From the NCBI RefSeq assembly GCF_963259705.1, contig NC_081844.1, forward strand, positions 33,049,341 through 33,113,340: 64,000 nt of DNA, written 5' to 3'. The translations under genes and the position numbers were made by a program. Numbering within the stretch: the stretch's first letter is position 1; every line of letters starts with the position of its first letter. Positions 55,401 to 62,700 of the stretch are shown here, piece by piece. The stretch is from Myotis daubentonii. Lineage: Eukaryota; Chordata; Mammalia; Chiroptera; Vespertilionidae. The notes beneath the pieces were generated by a model, which did not search any database, was not told the DNA's origin, and worked only from the letters and a program-made list of their open reading frames with translations.

Positions 55401-56337
55401 GCACTGGGCTGGGTTGTCTGGCCGGGTGCCCAGGGAGGGAGGTGGGCCATGGGCACATCTGAACAGTGTCCTCTGGCCTACAGTCCTATACCACATATGG
55501 CCTGGAGCTGACGCGGGTCACAGTGGTGGACACCGACATGCAGGTTGTTTACGACACCTTCGTCAAGCCTGACAATGAGATTGTGGACTACAACACAAGG
55601 TATGGTCTGACCTTCCAGGGCTTGGGATCCCAGGGTGGTAACCCTGCACCCCACTAGGATCCACCCAGCTCCTAGGTTGGGGAACCCTGGTGCCCTCCCA
55701 GCCACCCTAAGGTCCCTGCCCCTCCTGCCCCAGGTTTTCAGGAGTGACTGAGGCTGACCTTGCCGACACAAGTATCTCGCTCCGGGACGTCCAGGCCGTC
55801 TTGCTGAGTATGTTCAATGCTGATACCATCCTCATTGGCCACAGCCTGGAGAGCGACCTGCTGGCCTTGAAGGTATCCTGGCCCCCCAGGCTGTGTCCTC
55901 AGAGGGCGGGTGGGGCTGTGGGTCAGTAGCCAGACAGACGCTCTGGAATCCTCACAAGCCCTGGATGCCTTTGCGCCCAGCCCTCCAGGGCCCTAGACCC
56001 TGAAGTCCCTGACAGGCTTGCCGTCCCACAGGTCATCCACAGCACCGTGGTGGACACGTCTGTGCTCTTCCCACACCGCCTGGGCCTTCCCTACAAGCGC
56101 TCCCTTCGGAATCTCATGGCCGACTACCTCAGACAGATCATTCAGGACAATGGTGAATAGTGGGGCGGGGGGCGGCCGGAGGGGAGTTGGTGGGAGCTCG
56201 GTGGGTCCCCAGGGCTGGCTCATTCTGACCTGCCTGCCCACTCCACAGTGGATGGGCACAGCTCCAGCGAGGACGCCAGCGCCTGCATGCACCTGGTGAT
56301 CTGGAAGATTCGAGAAGATGCCAAGACCAAGCGGTGA
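34262..56337 (+). CDS. REXO1: REXO1, Elongin-A-binding DEDDh RNA exonuclease
   Basis: Sixteen exons (34262-34418, 43175-44913, 46164-46268, 47441-47651, 49466-49620, 52228-52359, 52450-52573, 53248-53361, 53498-53635, 53785-53898, 54515-54588, 54805-54915, 55484-55599, 55734-55872, 56032-56152, 56249-56337) join into 3639 nt, 1212 residues, close to the human length of about 1221. REXO1 (EloA-BP1) binds Elongin A and TFIIS and has a 3'-5' exonuclease fold (family knowledge). Visible parts: an N-terminal CCCH-like cluster (Cys13, Cys24, Cys29, His33); a long charged Ser/Lys/Pro-rich linker in exon 2; the EloA-BP1 domain near residues 790-950; a Cys-rich cluster at 960-1020; and the DEDDh domain with Asp1055, Glu1057, Asp1138, His1187 and Asp1192. 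All catalytic residues are present, and every junction is GT-AG and in frame. Confidence 0.97.
38662..38723 (+). repeat. Two tandem 31-bp units in REXO1 intron 1
   Basis: Units 38662-38692 and 38693-38723 differ at two positions. Each carries cagggtggtccgg and gtaatgatgc. Confidence 0.9.
39326..39344 (+). repeat. Poly-C run in REXO1 intron 1
   Basis: A near-unbroken C homopolymer of about 18 bases, where read length is unreliable. Confidence 0.9.
43175..44913 (+). CDS. REXO1: REXO1 exon 2, large disordered region (residues 53-632)
   Basis: A 1739-nt exon after acceptor ttactgtttcag, ending CGGCAG|gtgagg in phase 0. It encodes [13 protein letters not shown], a Glu-rich helix ([20 protein letters not shown]), Lys/Ser/Pro-rich low-complexity sequence, an Asp/Ser repeat ([10 protein letters not shown], 44633-44658) and the acidic [19 protein letters not shown] motif. 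If the donor is skipped the frame stays open only until 45012. Confidence 0.97.
45433..45446 (+). promoter_or_regulatory. CTCF-like motif CCACCAGAGGGAGC in REXO1 intron 2
   Basis: Near match to the CTCF core, beside the SINE at 45472. Weaker than the two motifs upstream of REXO1. Confidence 0.35.
45472..45681 (-). mobile_element. VES SINE in REXO1 intron 2
   Basis: Inverted copy, aatatatttttcattgatttcag to gagccactcggccgggc. It contains an internal run of ATCGATCGAT-type palindromic repeats at 45536-45555. Confidence 0.87.
46164..46268 (+). CDS. REXO1: REXO1 exon 3 (residues 633-667)
   Basis: Acceptor gtgttccag, donor gtaagg, 105 nt, phase 0 at both ends. Encodes [12 protein letters not shown], then [18 protein letters not shown], a basic segment conserved in REXO1. 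Confidence 0.94.
46500..46612 (+). repeat. MIR SINE fragment, REXO1 intron 3
   Basis: tgtgtgattttgggcaagtggccaaacctctctgagc matches the MIR core in forward orientation. It lies just left of the minisatellite. Confidence 0.6.
46716..47176 (+). repeat. 78-bp minisatellite, about 5.9 copies, in REXO1 intron 3
   Basis: Six copies of ggttggatcagtgtgtca lie at a strict 78-bp spacing (46766, 46844, 46922, 47000, 47078, 47156). Each unit also holds gagccctgggatt and gaagtcagtccagagaagat. Copies differ at few sites (ccagaag/tagaag, cagattg/caggttg, caatccg/cagtccg), so the array is young or homogenised. Because 78 is divisible by three, one frame is open through the whole array. Confidence 0.97.
47441..47651 (+). 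CDS. REXO1: REXO1 exon 4 (residues 668-737)
   Basis: Acceptor ctcatcacccag before 47441 keeps the frame (SEPVRRG, then [16 protein letters not shown] and [17 protein letters not shown]). A second AG four bases on would give an immediate stop. Donor CTGCAG|gtgagt, phase 1. The frame is also open far upstream through the minisatellite. Confidence 0.92.
49466..49620 (+). CDS. REXO1: REXO1 exon 5 (residues 738-789)
   Basis: Acceptor caacctccacag, donor TTACAG|gtaact, 155 nt. Encodes [11 protein letters not shown], then [20 protein letters not shown] and RVAHSPSLQ, matching the human order of motifs. A half-LINE-1 lies in the next intron. Confidence 0.95.
49727..51971 (-). mobile_element. Half-LINE-1 (HAL1-like), full length with intact ORF1, no ORF2
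   Basis: Antisense insertion in REXO1 intron 5. Read on the minus strand it begins with GGGAGAAAACCAAGATGGCG, a LINE-1 5'-UTR start, then about 1 kb of 5' UTR, ORF1 (50935 to 50069), about 340 bp of 3' UTR with an AATAAAG signal, and a poly(A) tail seen as the T-run at 49727. No ORF2 lies between ORF1 and the 3' UTR. The 16-bp duplication CAGTCTTTCACTTTTT flanks it at 49711-49726 and 51972-51987. ORF1-only LINE-1 derivatives are known as HAL1 and need ORF2 protein in trans (established). Confidence 0.9.
50069..50935 (-). CDS. LINE-1-type ORF1 protein (RNA-binding chaperone), 288 residues
   Basis: Uninterrupted frame. The start [20 protein letters not shown] resembles mammalian LINE-1 ORF1p. 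A coiled coil fills about residues 30-110 (leucine-rich, [20 protein letters not shown]). The RRM-like domain spans about 124-208 ([28 protein letters not shown]). The C-terminal domain is about 209-288 ([24 protein letters not shown]). ORF1p trimerises and coats LINE-1 RNA. Length is somewhat below the usual 330 or so residues, the difference lying at the N-terminal side. No frameshift or stop is seen, suggesting a young insertion. Confidence 0.9.
   Translation of the reverse strand: MQRQRNRTQMTKMEESKLLDIEFKTTLLRFFKNFLETADKLNETLKKSNETLEVVIKDQLEIKHTLTEIKNIIQTPNSRLEDHKNKVKDLKYKEAKNTQPEKQNEKRIQKYEDSVRSLWDSFKRTNIRIMAVPEEEREQDIENLFEEIVTENFPYLVKEIDLQVQEAQRTPNKRNPKRTTPRHIIIKMPRAKDKERILKAARERNSVTHKGIPIRLSADFSTETLQARREWQEIFKVMNTKNLQPRLLYPAKLSFRIEGQIKSFTDKEKLKEFITTKPGLYEMLKGIL
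52228..52359 (+). CDS. REXO1: REXO1 exon 6 (residues 790-833)
   Basis: Acceptor ttccctccag, donor AGAAG|gtgggt, 132 nt, phase 0. Encodes [20 protein letters not shown] and [22 protein letters not shown], the start of the EloA-BP1 domain, with Phe/Leu-rich helices. Confidence 0.97.
52450..52573 (+). CDS. REXO1: REXO1 exon 7 (residues 834-874)
   Basis: Acceptor tcatgtctag, donor GAGCA|gtaagt, 124 nt, ends in phase 1. Encodes [20 protein letters not shown] and [15 protein letters not shown], part of the EloA-BP1 domain. Confidence 0.97.
53248..53361 (+). CDS. REXO1: REXO1 exon 8 (residues 875-912)
   Basis: Acceptor ccccctttccag, donor GAAAG|gtgaac, 114 nt, phase 1 to 1. Encodes [20 protein letters not shown] and [16 protein letters not shown]. 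Confidence 0.96.
53498..53635 (+). CDS. REXO1: REXO1 exon 9 (residues 913-958)
   Basis: Acceptor gtcatctgcag, donor AGACT|gtgagt, 138 nt. Encodes [20 protein letters not shown], then [20 protein letters not shown], the end of the EloA-BP1 region. Confidence 0.96.
53785..53898 (+). CDS. REXO1: REXO1 exon 10, cysteine-rich cluster (residues 959-996)
   Basis: Acceptor tgcaccccacag, donor TCGAG|gtgaga, 114 nt. Encodes [34 protein letters not shown]. Closely spaced Cys and His residues look like a metal-binding module next to the exonuclease domain (inference). Confidence 0.97.
54515..54588 (+). CDS. REXO1: REXO1 exon 11 (residues 997-1021)
   Basis: Acceptor tctctctcag, donor CAAG|gtaggt, 74 nt. 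Encodes [15 protein letters not shown] and TGCQVAK, further cysteines of the cluster before the catalytic domain. Confidence 0.96.
54805..54915 (+). CDS. REXO1: REXO1 exon 12 with Exo I motif (Asp1055, Glu1057)
   Basis: Acceptor ttcctcctctcag, donor AAATG|gtgagt, 111 nt, phase 0. Ends [11 protein letters not shown], the D-x-E motif that holds the two catalytic metal ions in DEDD exonucleases. Confidence 0.97.
55484..55599 (+). CDS. REXO1: REXO1 exon 13 (residues 1059-1096)
   Basis: Acceptor tctggcctacag, donor CACAAG|gtatgg, 116 nt, ends in phase 2. Encodes [20 protein letters not shown], then [17 protein letters not shown], the exonuclease strands after Exo I. Confidence 0.97.
55734..55872 (+). 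CDS. REXO1: REXO1 exon 14 with Exo II motif (Asp1138)
   Basis: Acceptor cctgccccag, donor TTGAAG|gtatcc, 139 nt. Encodes [20 protein letters not shown] and [15 protein letters not shown], the Exo II helix with the catalytic Asp. Confidence 0.97.
56032..56152 (+). CDS. REXO1: REXO1 exon 15 (residues 1144-1183)
   Basis: Acceptor cgtcccacag, donor ACAATG|gtgaat, 121 nt. Encodes [20 protein letters not shown] and [17 protein letters not shown], the conserved region before Exo III. Confidence 0.97.
56249..56337 (+). CDS. REXO1: REXO1 exon 16 with Exo III motif (His1187, Asp1192)
   Basis: Acceptor cccactccacag; stop TGA 56335-56337. Encodes [20 protein letters not shown], giving the H-x4-D pair of the DEDDh class, and ends DAKTKR. 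Confidence 0.97.
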
Positions 56338-56422
56338 CTGCCGCCCGCCCCCCACCCTCCTGCTCCTGCCTCCCACTGCCCCTGGCACATCCTCTAGCCC
56401 CAGGCCTCTTCCAAAACAGTGC

Positions 56423-56428
56423 AATAAA
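56423..56428 (+). terminator. REXO1: REXO1 proximal poly(A) signal AATAAA
   Basis: Canonical hexamer 86 nt after the stop codon, in gtgcAATAAAtctc. It would give a very short 3' UTR. Confidence 0.7.
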
Positions 56429-57117
56429 TCTCGAGAGCTAACCCTGTCCACATCACCAAGATACGGAGCGGAGAGCACAGGAGGAGCCACGAGGCACCCA
56501 GACCCAGCTGAGACCCATCTAGACCCAGGCCCTGGGTAGCCCCTCGCGGCCTCCCCGTCTGCCCCCGATTGCTGTTCTCTGGAGACTGCTGCTGCTGACA
56601 GTGGAGGCTGGACCACCCATCCGGGCCCTGCTTGGGTCCCTAGCAGTGACCCTTGTAGGCTGACCACCTGTTCCTCCCCCCTCACCTGCCAGAGTGTCCA
56701 GTGGGCCACGCAGTCTTGTCATGGGTTTGTTTGGACAGGGGTTGTCTTTTTTTATTTTGTATGTTATTTTTATTATTTTTAATTTAAATCTGATGACCCG
56801 CAAAGTTGTCTTCCCCCCCACCTGGAGGAGCAAGACCCTGGTGCTGCCTTCCTTCCTGGGGGATGGGAGTTGGGTGGGGGGAGCAATCAGCTGGTGCTGC
56901 TACAGCCACCAGGACCCCAGGGTCCAGCCTGGCCTGGGCCTGGTTGGGTGGGAATTGGTCCCCCTCAACCCACCGGGACTCCTTGAGCTCCAGGAACTGA
57001 GCCAGTCCCCAGGGCCCTGGCATCTGAACACTTCCCATCCGAGTCCCGCCTCATTGGGAGCTGTTTGTCAAGGCCCACAGCCCCCTCCCCAATGCCCCAA
57101 CCCCCGGGCAGGGACGG

Positions 57118-57123
57118 AATAAA
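57118..57123 (+). terminator. REXO1: REXO1 distal poly(A) signal AATAAA
   Basis: Canonical AATAAA followed by tgtttgtatgg and then gtggggtccagtggtgttcttgg, a good GU-rich downstream element. It would extend the 3' UTR to about 0.8 kb. It probably marks the gene end. Confidence 0.75.
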
Positions 57124-57139
57124 TGTTTGTATGGATTTT

Positions 57140-58904
57140 AGATGCCGTGGGGTCCAGTGGTGTTCTTGGCGCCAGGTGTGACTCCACACACTGGAGGTCA
57201 TTGTCCCCGTGGCCAGGACCTGCCCAATGCGGGAGCAGGAAAGCCAGCTCTGGTTCCCCGGCTGCCCCTGCCCTGGGGAGGAGCAGTCTTGATGGTGGGG
57301 CCTGTCATGCTTCCAGGCAGGTCCTGGGAGGGGCTGAATGTCGGAGAAGCTACCATGGGGAGGCGCACCGTTTGCCAATCCCCAGAAATGTGTGCGCAGG
57401 GCCCCGAATCCACCCCGTTTGTGTCTCGTGGCTCTTGGGGGTGGGAGGGCCAGCCAGACTGTTCATGATTCTGCTTTTAATTTATCCAAAGTGAAGCCAG
57501 AAAAAGCCTGTGATACAGAGATGCTGGGAATGCCCGGTCCCGCTGTGGGCGCAGAAAGGTGCTGGGGAGAAGGCTGCCAGGCGGAGGCCCTGCCACCCTG
57601 CCTCTGGCTTTTGCCGAGGCCAAGAGGGCAGCCCCTGTGCTGAGGACGGAGCAGCCCCTCTCCTAGGGCTTCCTGGCCGGGTTTCCTCTCGGTCCCGGTG
57701 CCCTGGAGGTGGCGGCTGGGCCCAGTCAGGCGCGGCCACTGCATCCCTCCGGGGCCCTTTTGGTGACCAGTGACTTTACCCTCCTCTTCTGTGAACACGT
57801 CTTCTAACGAGGTGGTGCCAGTGGCTTTACAGAAACCCGTTTGTGTGGTGTCTGTGCCCCTCAGCACGAAAGGGGACGCTGGGGGAGGAGCTCCCCAGCT
57901 CAGGAGGTGTGCAAGCTTCCAGCTGGCTGGTCACTGCTCAGGGAGCTCCTCCCTGCCGTTACTACCCCAGGGAGGGGAGCAGGTCCCCTGACTCCTCACA
58001 GCCGCACCCAGCAAGCTCTCTCCTAAGCTCCTCTCCAAGGTCTTTCTCCTGAACCACTGGGGAGGGCAGGATGGACATTTGGTGAGTGAGTGAGTGAGTG
58101 AGTGAGTGAAAGGAAGGGGAGGTTTACTTGGCACCCCAGAGGCCAAGCAGGACATGCAGACCCCGCTTCTAATGGGGAAGGGGGATCTTCATTTGTTCAC
58201 TCACTTACCCAACATCTGCTCATAGGTGATGCTGGTGCCTCAGGGGGGCCCGAGCCCCAGGTGGGGAGAAGACACTAGGGCATCAGACACGCACCCCCAT
58301 TGGGTCAGGACGGGGCAAAGCGAGGGGCCCAGGGATGGGGTAAAGTGCCAGAGCCCACTGCCGTCCTAACTTCTGCATTGGAGGGGGCTCCTAAAGTGAA
58401 ATGTGATGAGACGGGGAGCTTAATCATCTCCTTTGTGCCCCTAAGTTTGTCCCTCCCCCAAGTCCCAACTCTCAAGGGGACCCTAACTTCAGTAGCCCCT
58501 TCCACACACCCTCCCACTTGGCTGTAGTTCTCCATCTCCGACCGGGGTTCCCCCAGCGTCACCTCCTTTAGGAATCCCTCCCCCACCAGAGCCCTGGCCG
58601 CCCGCTGAGTGGGCGCACACCAGCACAGAGCCCTACGGTTTCCTCCTGGCGTTAGGATGGTCACGGTGTCTAATAGCCTCACCCAGCCCAGGGCCCAGGT
58701 TTGTGCCCTCCCCTCGCATAGGAGGTGTGAAAACCTGCAGTTACCGCCTATCCGCCTATCTGCGCGTCCTTCCTCCGCCTCTAGTCCCAGACAGACAGCC
58801 CGGGGAACCTCCGCCATCTCCAATCCACTTTACTTAGCCCCTTTACAAGGTCCCGCCCCTAAATGCTAGGCCCCTTAATACTCTAGTGCTATTAAGAACT
58901 CCTC
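57140..58904. other. REXO1-ATP8B3 spacer
   Basis: No gene recognised. Contains the GTGA microsatellite at 58081. ATP8B3 5' UTR exons could lie here but none can be called. Confidence 0.55.
58081..58110 (+). repeat. (GTGA)n microsatellite
   Basis: Seven GTGA/GAGT tetranucleotide units between REXO1 and ATP8B3. Confidence 0.95.
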
Positions 58905-59074
58905 GCTCTAGCTGGGTAGTTCAGTTGGTTAGAGCGTCATCTGGATATGCTAAGGTGGTGGGTTCAATCCCTGGTCAGAAACAATAAGAAACAATCCATG
59001 AATGCATAAATAAGTGGAACAACAAACTGATATTTCTCTCTCCCTTCTTCTCTCTCTAAAAATGTCAATAAAGA
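58905..59074 (+). mobile_element. tRNA-derived SINE of a second bat type, upstream of ATP8B3
   Basis: Head gctctagctgggtagttcag, box B gggttcaatccc, a body with taaataagtggaacaacaaa, CT-rich then aatgtcaataaag tail. The body differs from the other SINEs here. It is not a tRNA gene: the tRNA part is incomplete and is followed by a SINE body. Confidence 0.82.
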
Positions 59075-59590
59075 CACCCCCTCTCTCCATTAGTGCAAGA
59101 CCCCACCCACTGCAGCCCCTCACCCACTGCAAGACCCCTAGGCTGGCACCACTCCAGAGATGATCCCAGGCTCTGCCTCTGCCCTGGCCCCACCCACGGG
59201 ACCCGCCCTACCTCACCCCTACCCAGGCCCTCCCTGCAACGCCCTGCCCTCACTTCTCTTGGGAGGGGATGCGGACTCTTGTCTGTATAAAGGGATCTCT
59301 GGCCCAGGGAGGCCCTGGGGGAGGGGGAGGTTGGGCCTGGAATCCTGGAATCCTTTGCCTTGAGGCTTCCTTATGTGTGTGTGGGGGGGAGGTGGGTAGG
59401 GGGGTAGACTAATGGGTGCTCGGGTGAGCTGGGTGGAAATGAGGGGGCAAGCGCTAGGACGTCTTCCTACCCCAGATACATTTTGGGTAAATTCTGGCCA
59501 TCCCAGCACCCCCACCCCCCATCCTGCACAGAGTCTTCCTGGGCTCCGGGTCCCACTGGCTGAACCTCACTTCTCATTTGGGGAATAGAC

Positions 59591-59721
59591 ATGGCACAGC
59601 CCAGGCTCCCAGGAGCTTCTGAGCTGGCCCTGGGCCAGGTCCTCCCCGACGGCTCCAGGGAAACCTGTGACTCAGACACCAGCCATCCTGACCTGAAAGG
59701 GAAAGAAGCAGAGGACAGAAG
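59591..59721 (+). CDS. ATP8B3: ATP8B3 first visible coding exon (residues 1-43)
   Basis: ATG 59591 (gacATGG) to donor ACAGAAG|gtgatg, 131 nt, phase 2. It is supported because [16 protein letters not shown] joins without a stop to [19 protein letters not shown] of the next exon. An acceptor-like tag at 59586-59588 suggests 5' UTR exons further left. Confidence 0.8.
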
Positions 59722-62700
59722 GTGATGAGATCTGGGATGGGGGACACCCCGGGTAGAGGGGGAGCCCAGAGAAGTTGCCTGAAGAAGCCCGGCCTGTCTG
59801 AGAACTGTGAACGGAGACCAGAAGGGTGAGGAGGCAGTGACCGAGCATGCGGGAAGGTGCTCCCCCGAGGGCGGGGCAGAGGGGGCAGCGCTGGCCAGGG
59901 CTCAGAGAGCTGCCTGCCTGCGGAGGACCCTCTGGTGAGACGAATTCTTGGCGTTGATGGAATGGCCGTGAACTAGAGAGGCTGTGGGAAGGCTCTGGGC
60001 TCTGTGGGAAGCCTGGTGTCTGCCTCCACCACAGTTAACTGCCCTGAGACCACGTTGAGACCTCTCAGAGCAGCTTGGCCCTTTATACAAGCTTAGCAAT
60101 TAATGAATAACTCTAGGGCCCATGCCATCAGCCAACAAAGACGCATGGAGCCCCTCACTGGGCTGGGCATTGCGTCCCTTGTGGAAATGGGTTAAGAGGG
60201 GACAGCAGGGAGACCGAGGGGGAGGTGGGTGTGGTCATCCCAGGAGAGGCAACGGTGGCCTGGCCAGAGGATGGACCTGGGGTGGGCAGCAGCAGCCAGA
60301 GGTAGAACCCATTCTGGAGACCTGCTGTAAAGGAAGTCAAGCAACTTCAGCTTGGTAGCTGGAGGGACTGGTGGACAGGGGGCTGTTGCAGGATGGGGAT
60401 CGGTGGGGGCCCCAGATATTCAGGGAAGGACACCCAGCCATCGGCTGGACCTTCAGCGCTGGGAAGGTGGCAACCGATGGAAGTGGGAGGCGACATTTTG
60501 GAGGGCAGGGTAATGGACAGCGTGTGGCAAGGGCTGGGCAGCTGGTGTGACCCTGGCCCCTCTCCCCGACAGCACCACCAGTGCGGACAGTCTGGCCTAC
60601 GGCGAGGACCTTGAGGAGGAGAAGAACTCAGGTGCATGTTTTGGGGCCAAGTGTGGGGTGTGGGATCTGTAGAGTAAGCCAAGGGGCATTGCAGAGTATA
60701 GTGGCTGAAATATGGGGATGAGGAGACCCCCCCCCACCGCCCCGGCCCAGTCCATTCAACAGGCCCAGCATGTTCTCACTGGGTTACAAATAGTCCCAAA
60801 TCCCATAACTGAATGCTAGACTCAGGAACCGGGGGCTGCAGGCCTGAGACAGCTGGGCCGCCCAGGCTGGGCGAGGAGCCTCCGCTCGGGCCGGCACCAG
60901 GCCTGCTTCCCCGTCTGTAGAGGGAGGGCATGAGTGCGTCTGCCAGGCCCGTCCTCTGAGCCTGGGGACTGGTGTTTGTTTACCAGCTCCCACATCCATG
61001 GCGGTTCCCCGGGGGACCCGTTAGACCTCCTCTGGGGGATCCTGTGGCCGTGTTCGCTGCACCCCAGGCAACACCCTGCTCTCCCCGGCTCCAGCGTTCA
61101 CCTGGGAGGTGGAGGCCAACAACCGGACCTACAACAACCAACTCAGGGAGAAGGTCTTCCCGTGCGGGCAGAGGGAGACGCACAAGGTGGGCGGCCCCAG
61201 CCCCCCGCCCCTGCTGCCTCCTCCCAACCGGCCCACCCCCCGCACACACTGAATTTTAATCGCGAATGAATCACCAGTTTGGTGCTGGAGCGCCCACTGT
61301 GCCCTTAGCCCTACCCCAGCTCGCCTTAAAATGTGAAAATACTGCCCAGCCAGCGTGGCTCAGTGGTTGGATATCCAACTGTGAACCAGGAGGTCATGGT
61401 TCAGTTTCCGGGTCAGGGCACATGCCCTGGTTGTGGGCTTGGCCTCCAGTAGGGGGTGTGCAGGAGGCAGCCAGTCAATGATTCTTTATCATCATTGATG
61501 TTTCTATCTCCCTCTCGCTTCCTTTCTGAAATCAATAAAAACATATTAAAAAAGAAAAAAGAAAATACTAAATCTTCAAATTACAATGTGTCCATCAGAC
61601 TCTGCCTAAAACCCCCTTGGGTGTCTCACTTTGAGAAATACTGGGGTCACAGTTCCACCCACTTGATGTGTCTTTGCATTCAGTAGGGGCTCAATCACTG
61701 CTGGCTCCAGGCTGCATTCAATTGGCGCTCAGTAATGCTGGCCTGAAGGCTCTGCATTCAGCAGGTGCTCAGTAGAGCTGGCTCATGGTAGATAGGTAGT
61801 ACTGGCTCGAGGCTTTACATGCACCGGGTACTTAATTATTGCTGATTGTGCTCAAAGGGCAGGGTGAGGCTAAGGTGGGGCCCTGGCCTGGGCAGCACCT
61901 CCATGCTGGCTCTCATTCCAGGGCAACATCATCCACACAGCCAAGTACAACTTCTTCTCCTTCCTGCCCTTGAACCTGTACGAGCAGTTCCACCGAATGT
62001 CCAACCTCTACTTCCTTTTTGTCATCATTCTCCAGGTGGGGCAGGACAGGGGTGGCTCCAGGGGTCAGTACAAGCACCTAGCACAGACCATTCCTTCCAT
62101 GTGCTCACACTGCCTCCTCCAGGAAGCCCTCCTTGACCAGCTTTGCCACATGGCTCTGTAGACACATGGAGGTTCGAGTGTGTGTTTGTGTGGTTGGGAG
62201 GAGGGGCCAGTGTCTGGCTGCTCACACACTGGGAGCACCCTCATGGCTGAGTCTCCACTGCTCAGTCCAGGGCCGGGTTCACAGAAGATGCTCTCGATAG
62301 ATGTCCAACGATGAAGGTGCATGAGTGGCTCCTCTGGGCCCAGGGCGGGCACAGCCCCTCCCCAGGATGCACAGCCTTGGCCACGTGACCCTCTGGGCCT
62401 CCGCCCACTGAGCTGACCCCAAAGGGTGAGGAGGAAAGAAGGTTGAGAGCAGGTTCCCAGCACCTGGGTGGCCCTGCCAGATGGGCAGATGTCCTACCTG
62501 GGCAGCTCCCTCTCTCGGTGAGTGGGCAGCTCACAGAGCGCCCCGACCCCCCTCAATAGCTCATCGTGCTGACCCCCTCTGCTTTGATCCATCGACACAA
62601 TAAACACACTGTGGGCGGGGCCTATGCTAGACACTGAGGACCTGCCGGTGGCCCTGACACCCGCTGCCGTTGAACCACATGGAGGGGACCAGTGATGGAA

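Noticed and set aside
56130..56248. Human miR-1909 position at the REXO1 exon 15/intron 15 junction
   Set aside because: From memory the human hairpin starts at this donor. Here the intron begins gtgaatagtggggcgg and lacks a matching complementary arm, so I do not call a microRNA.
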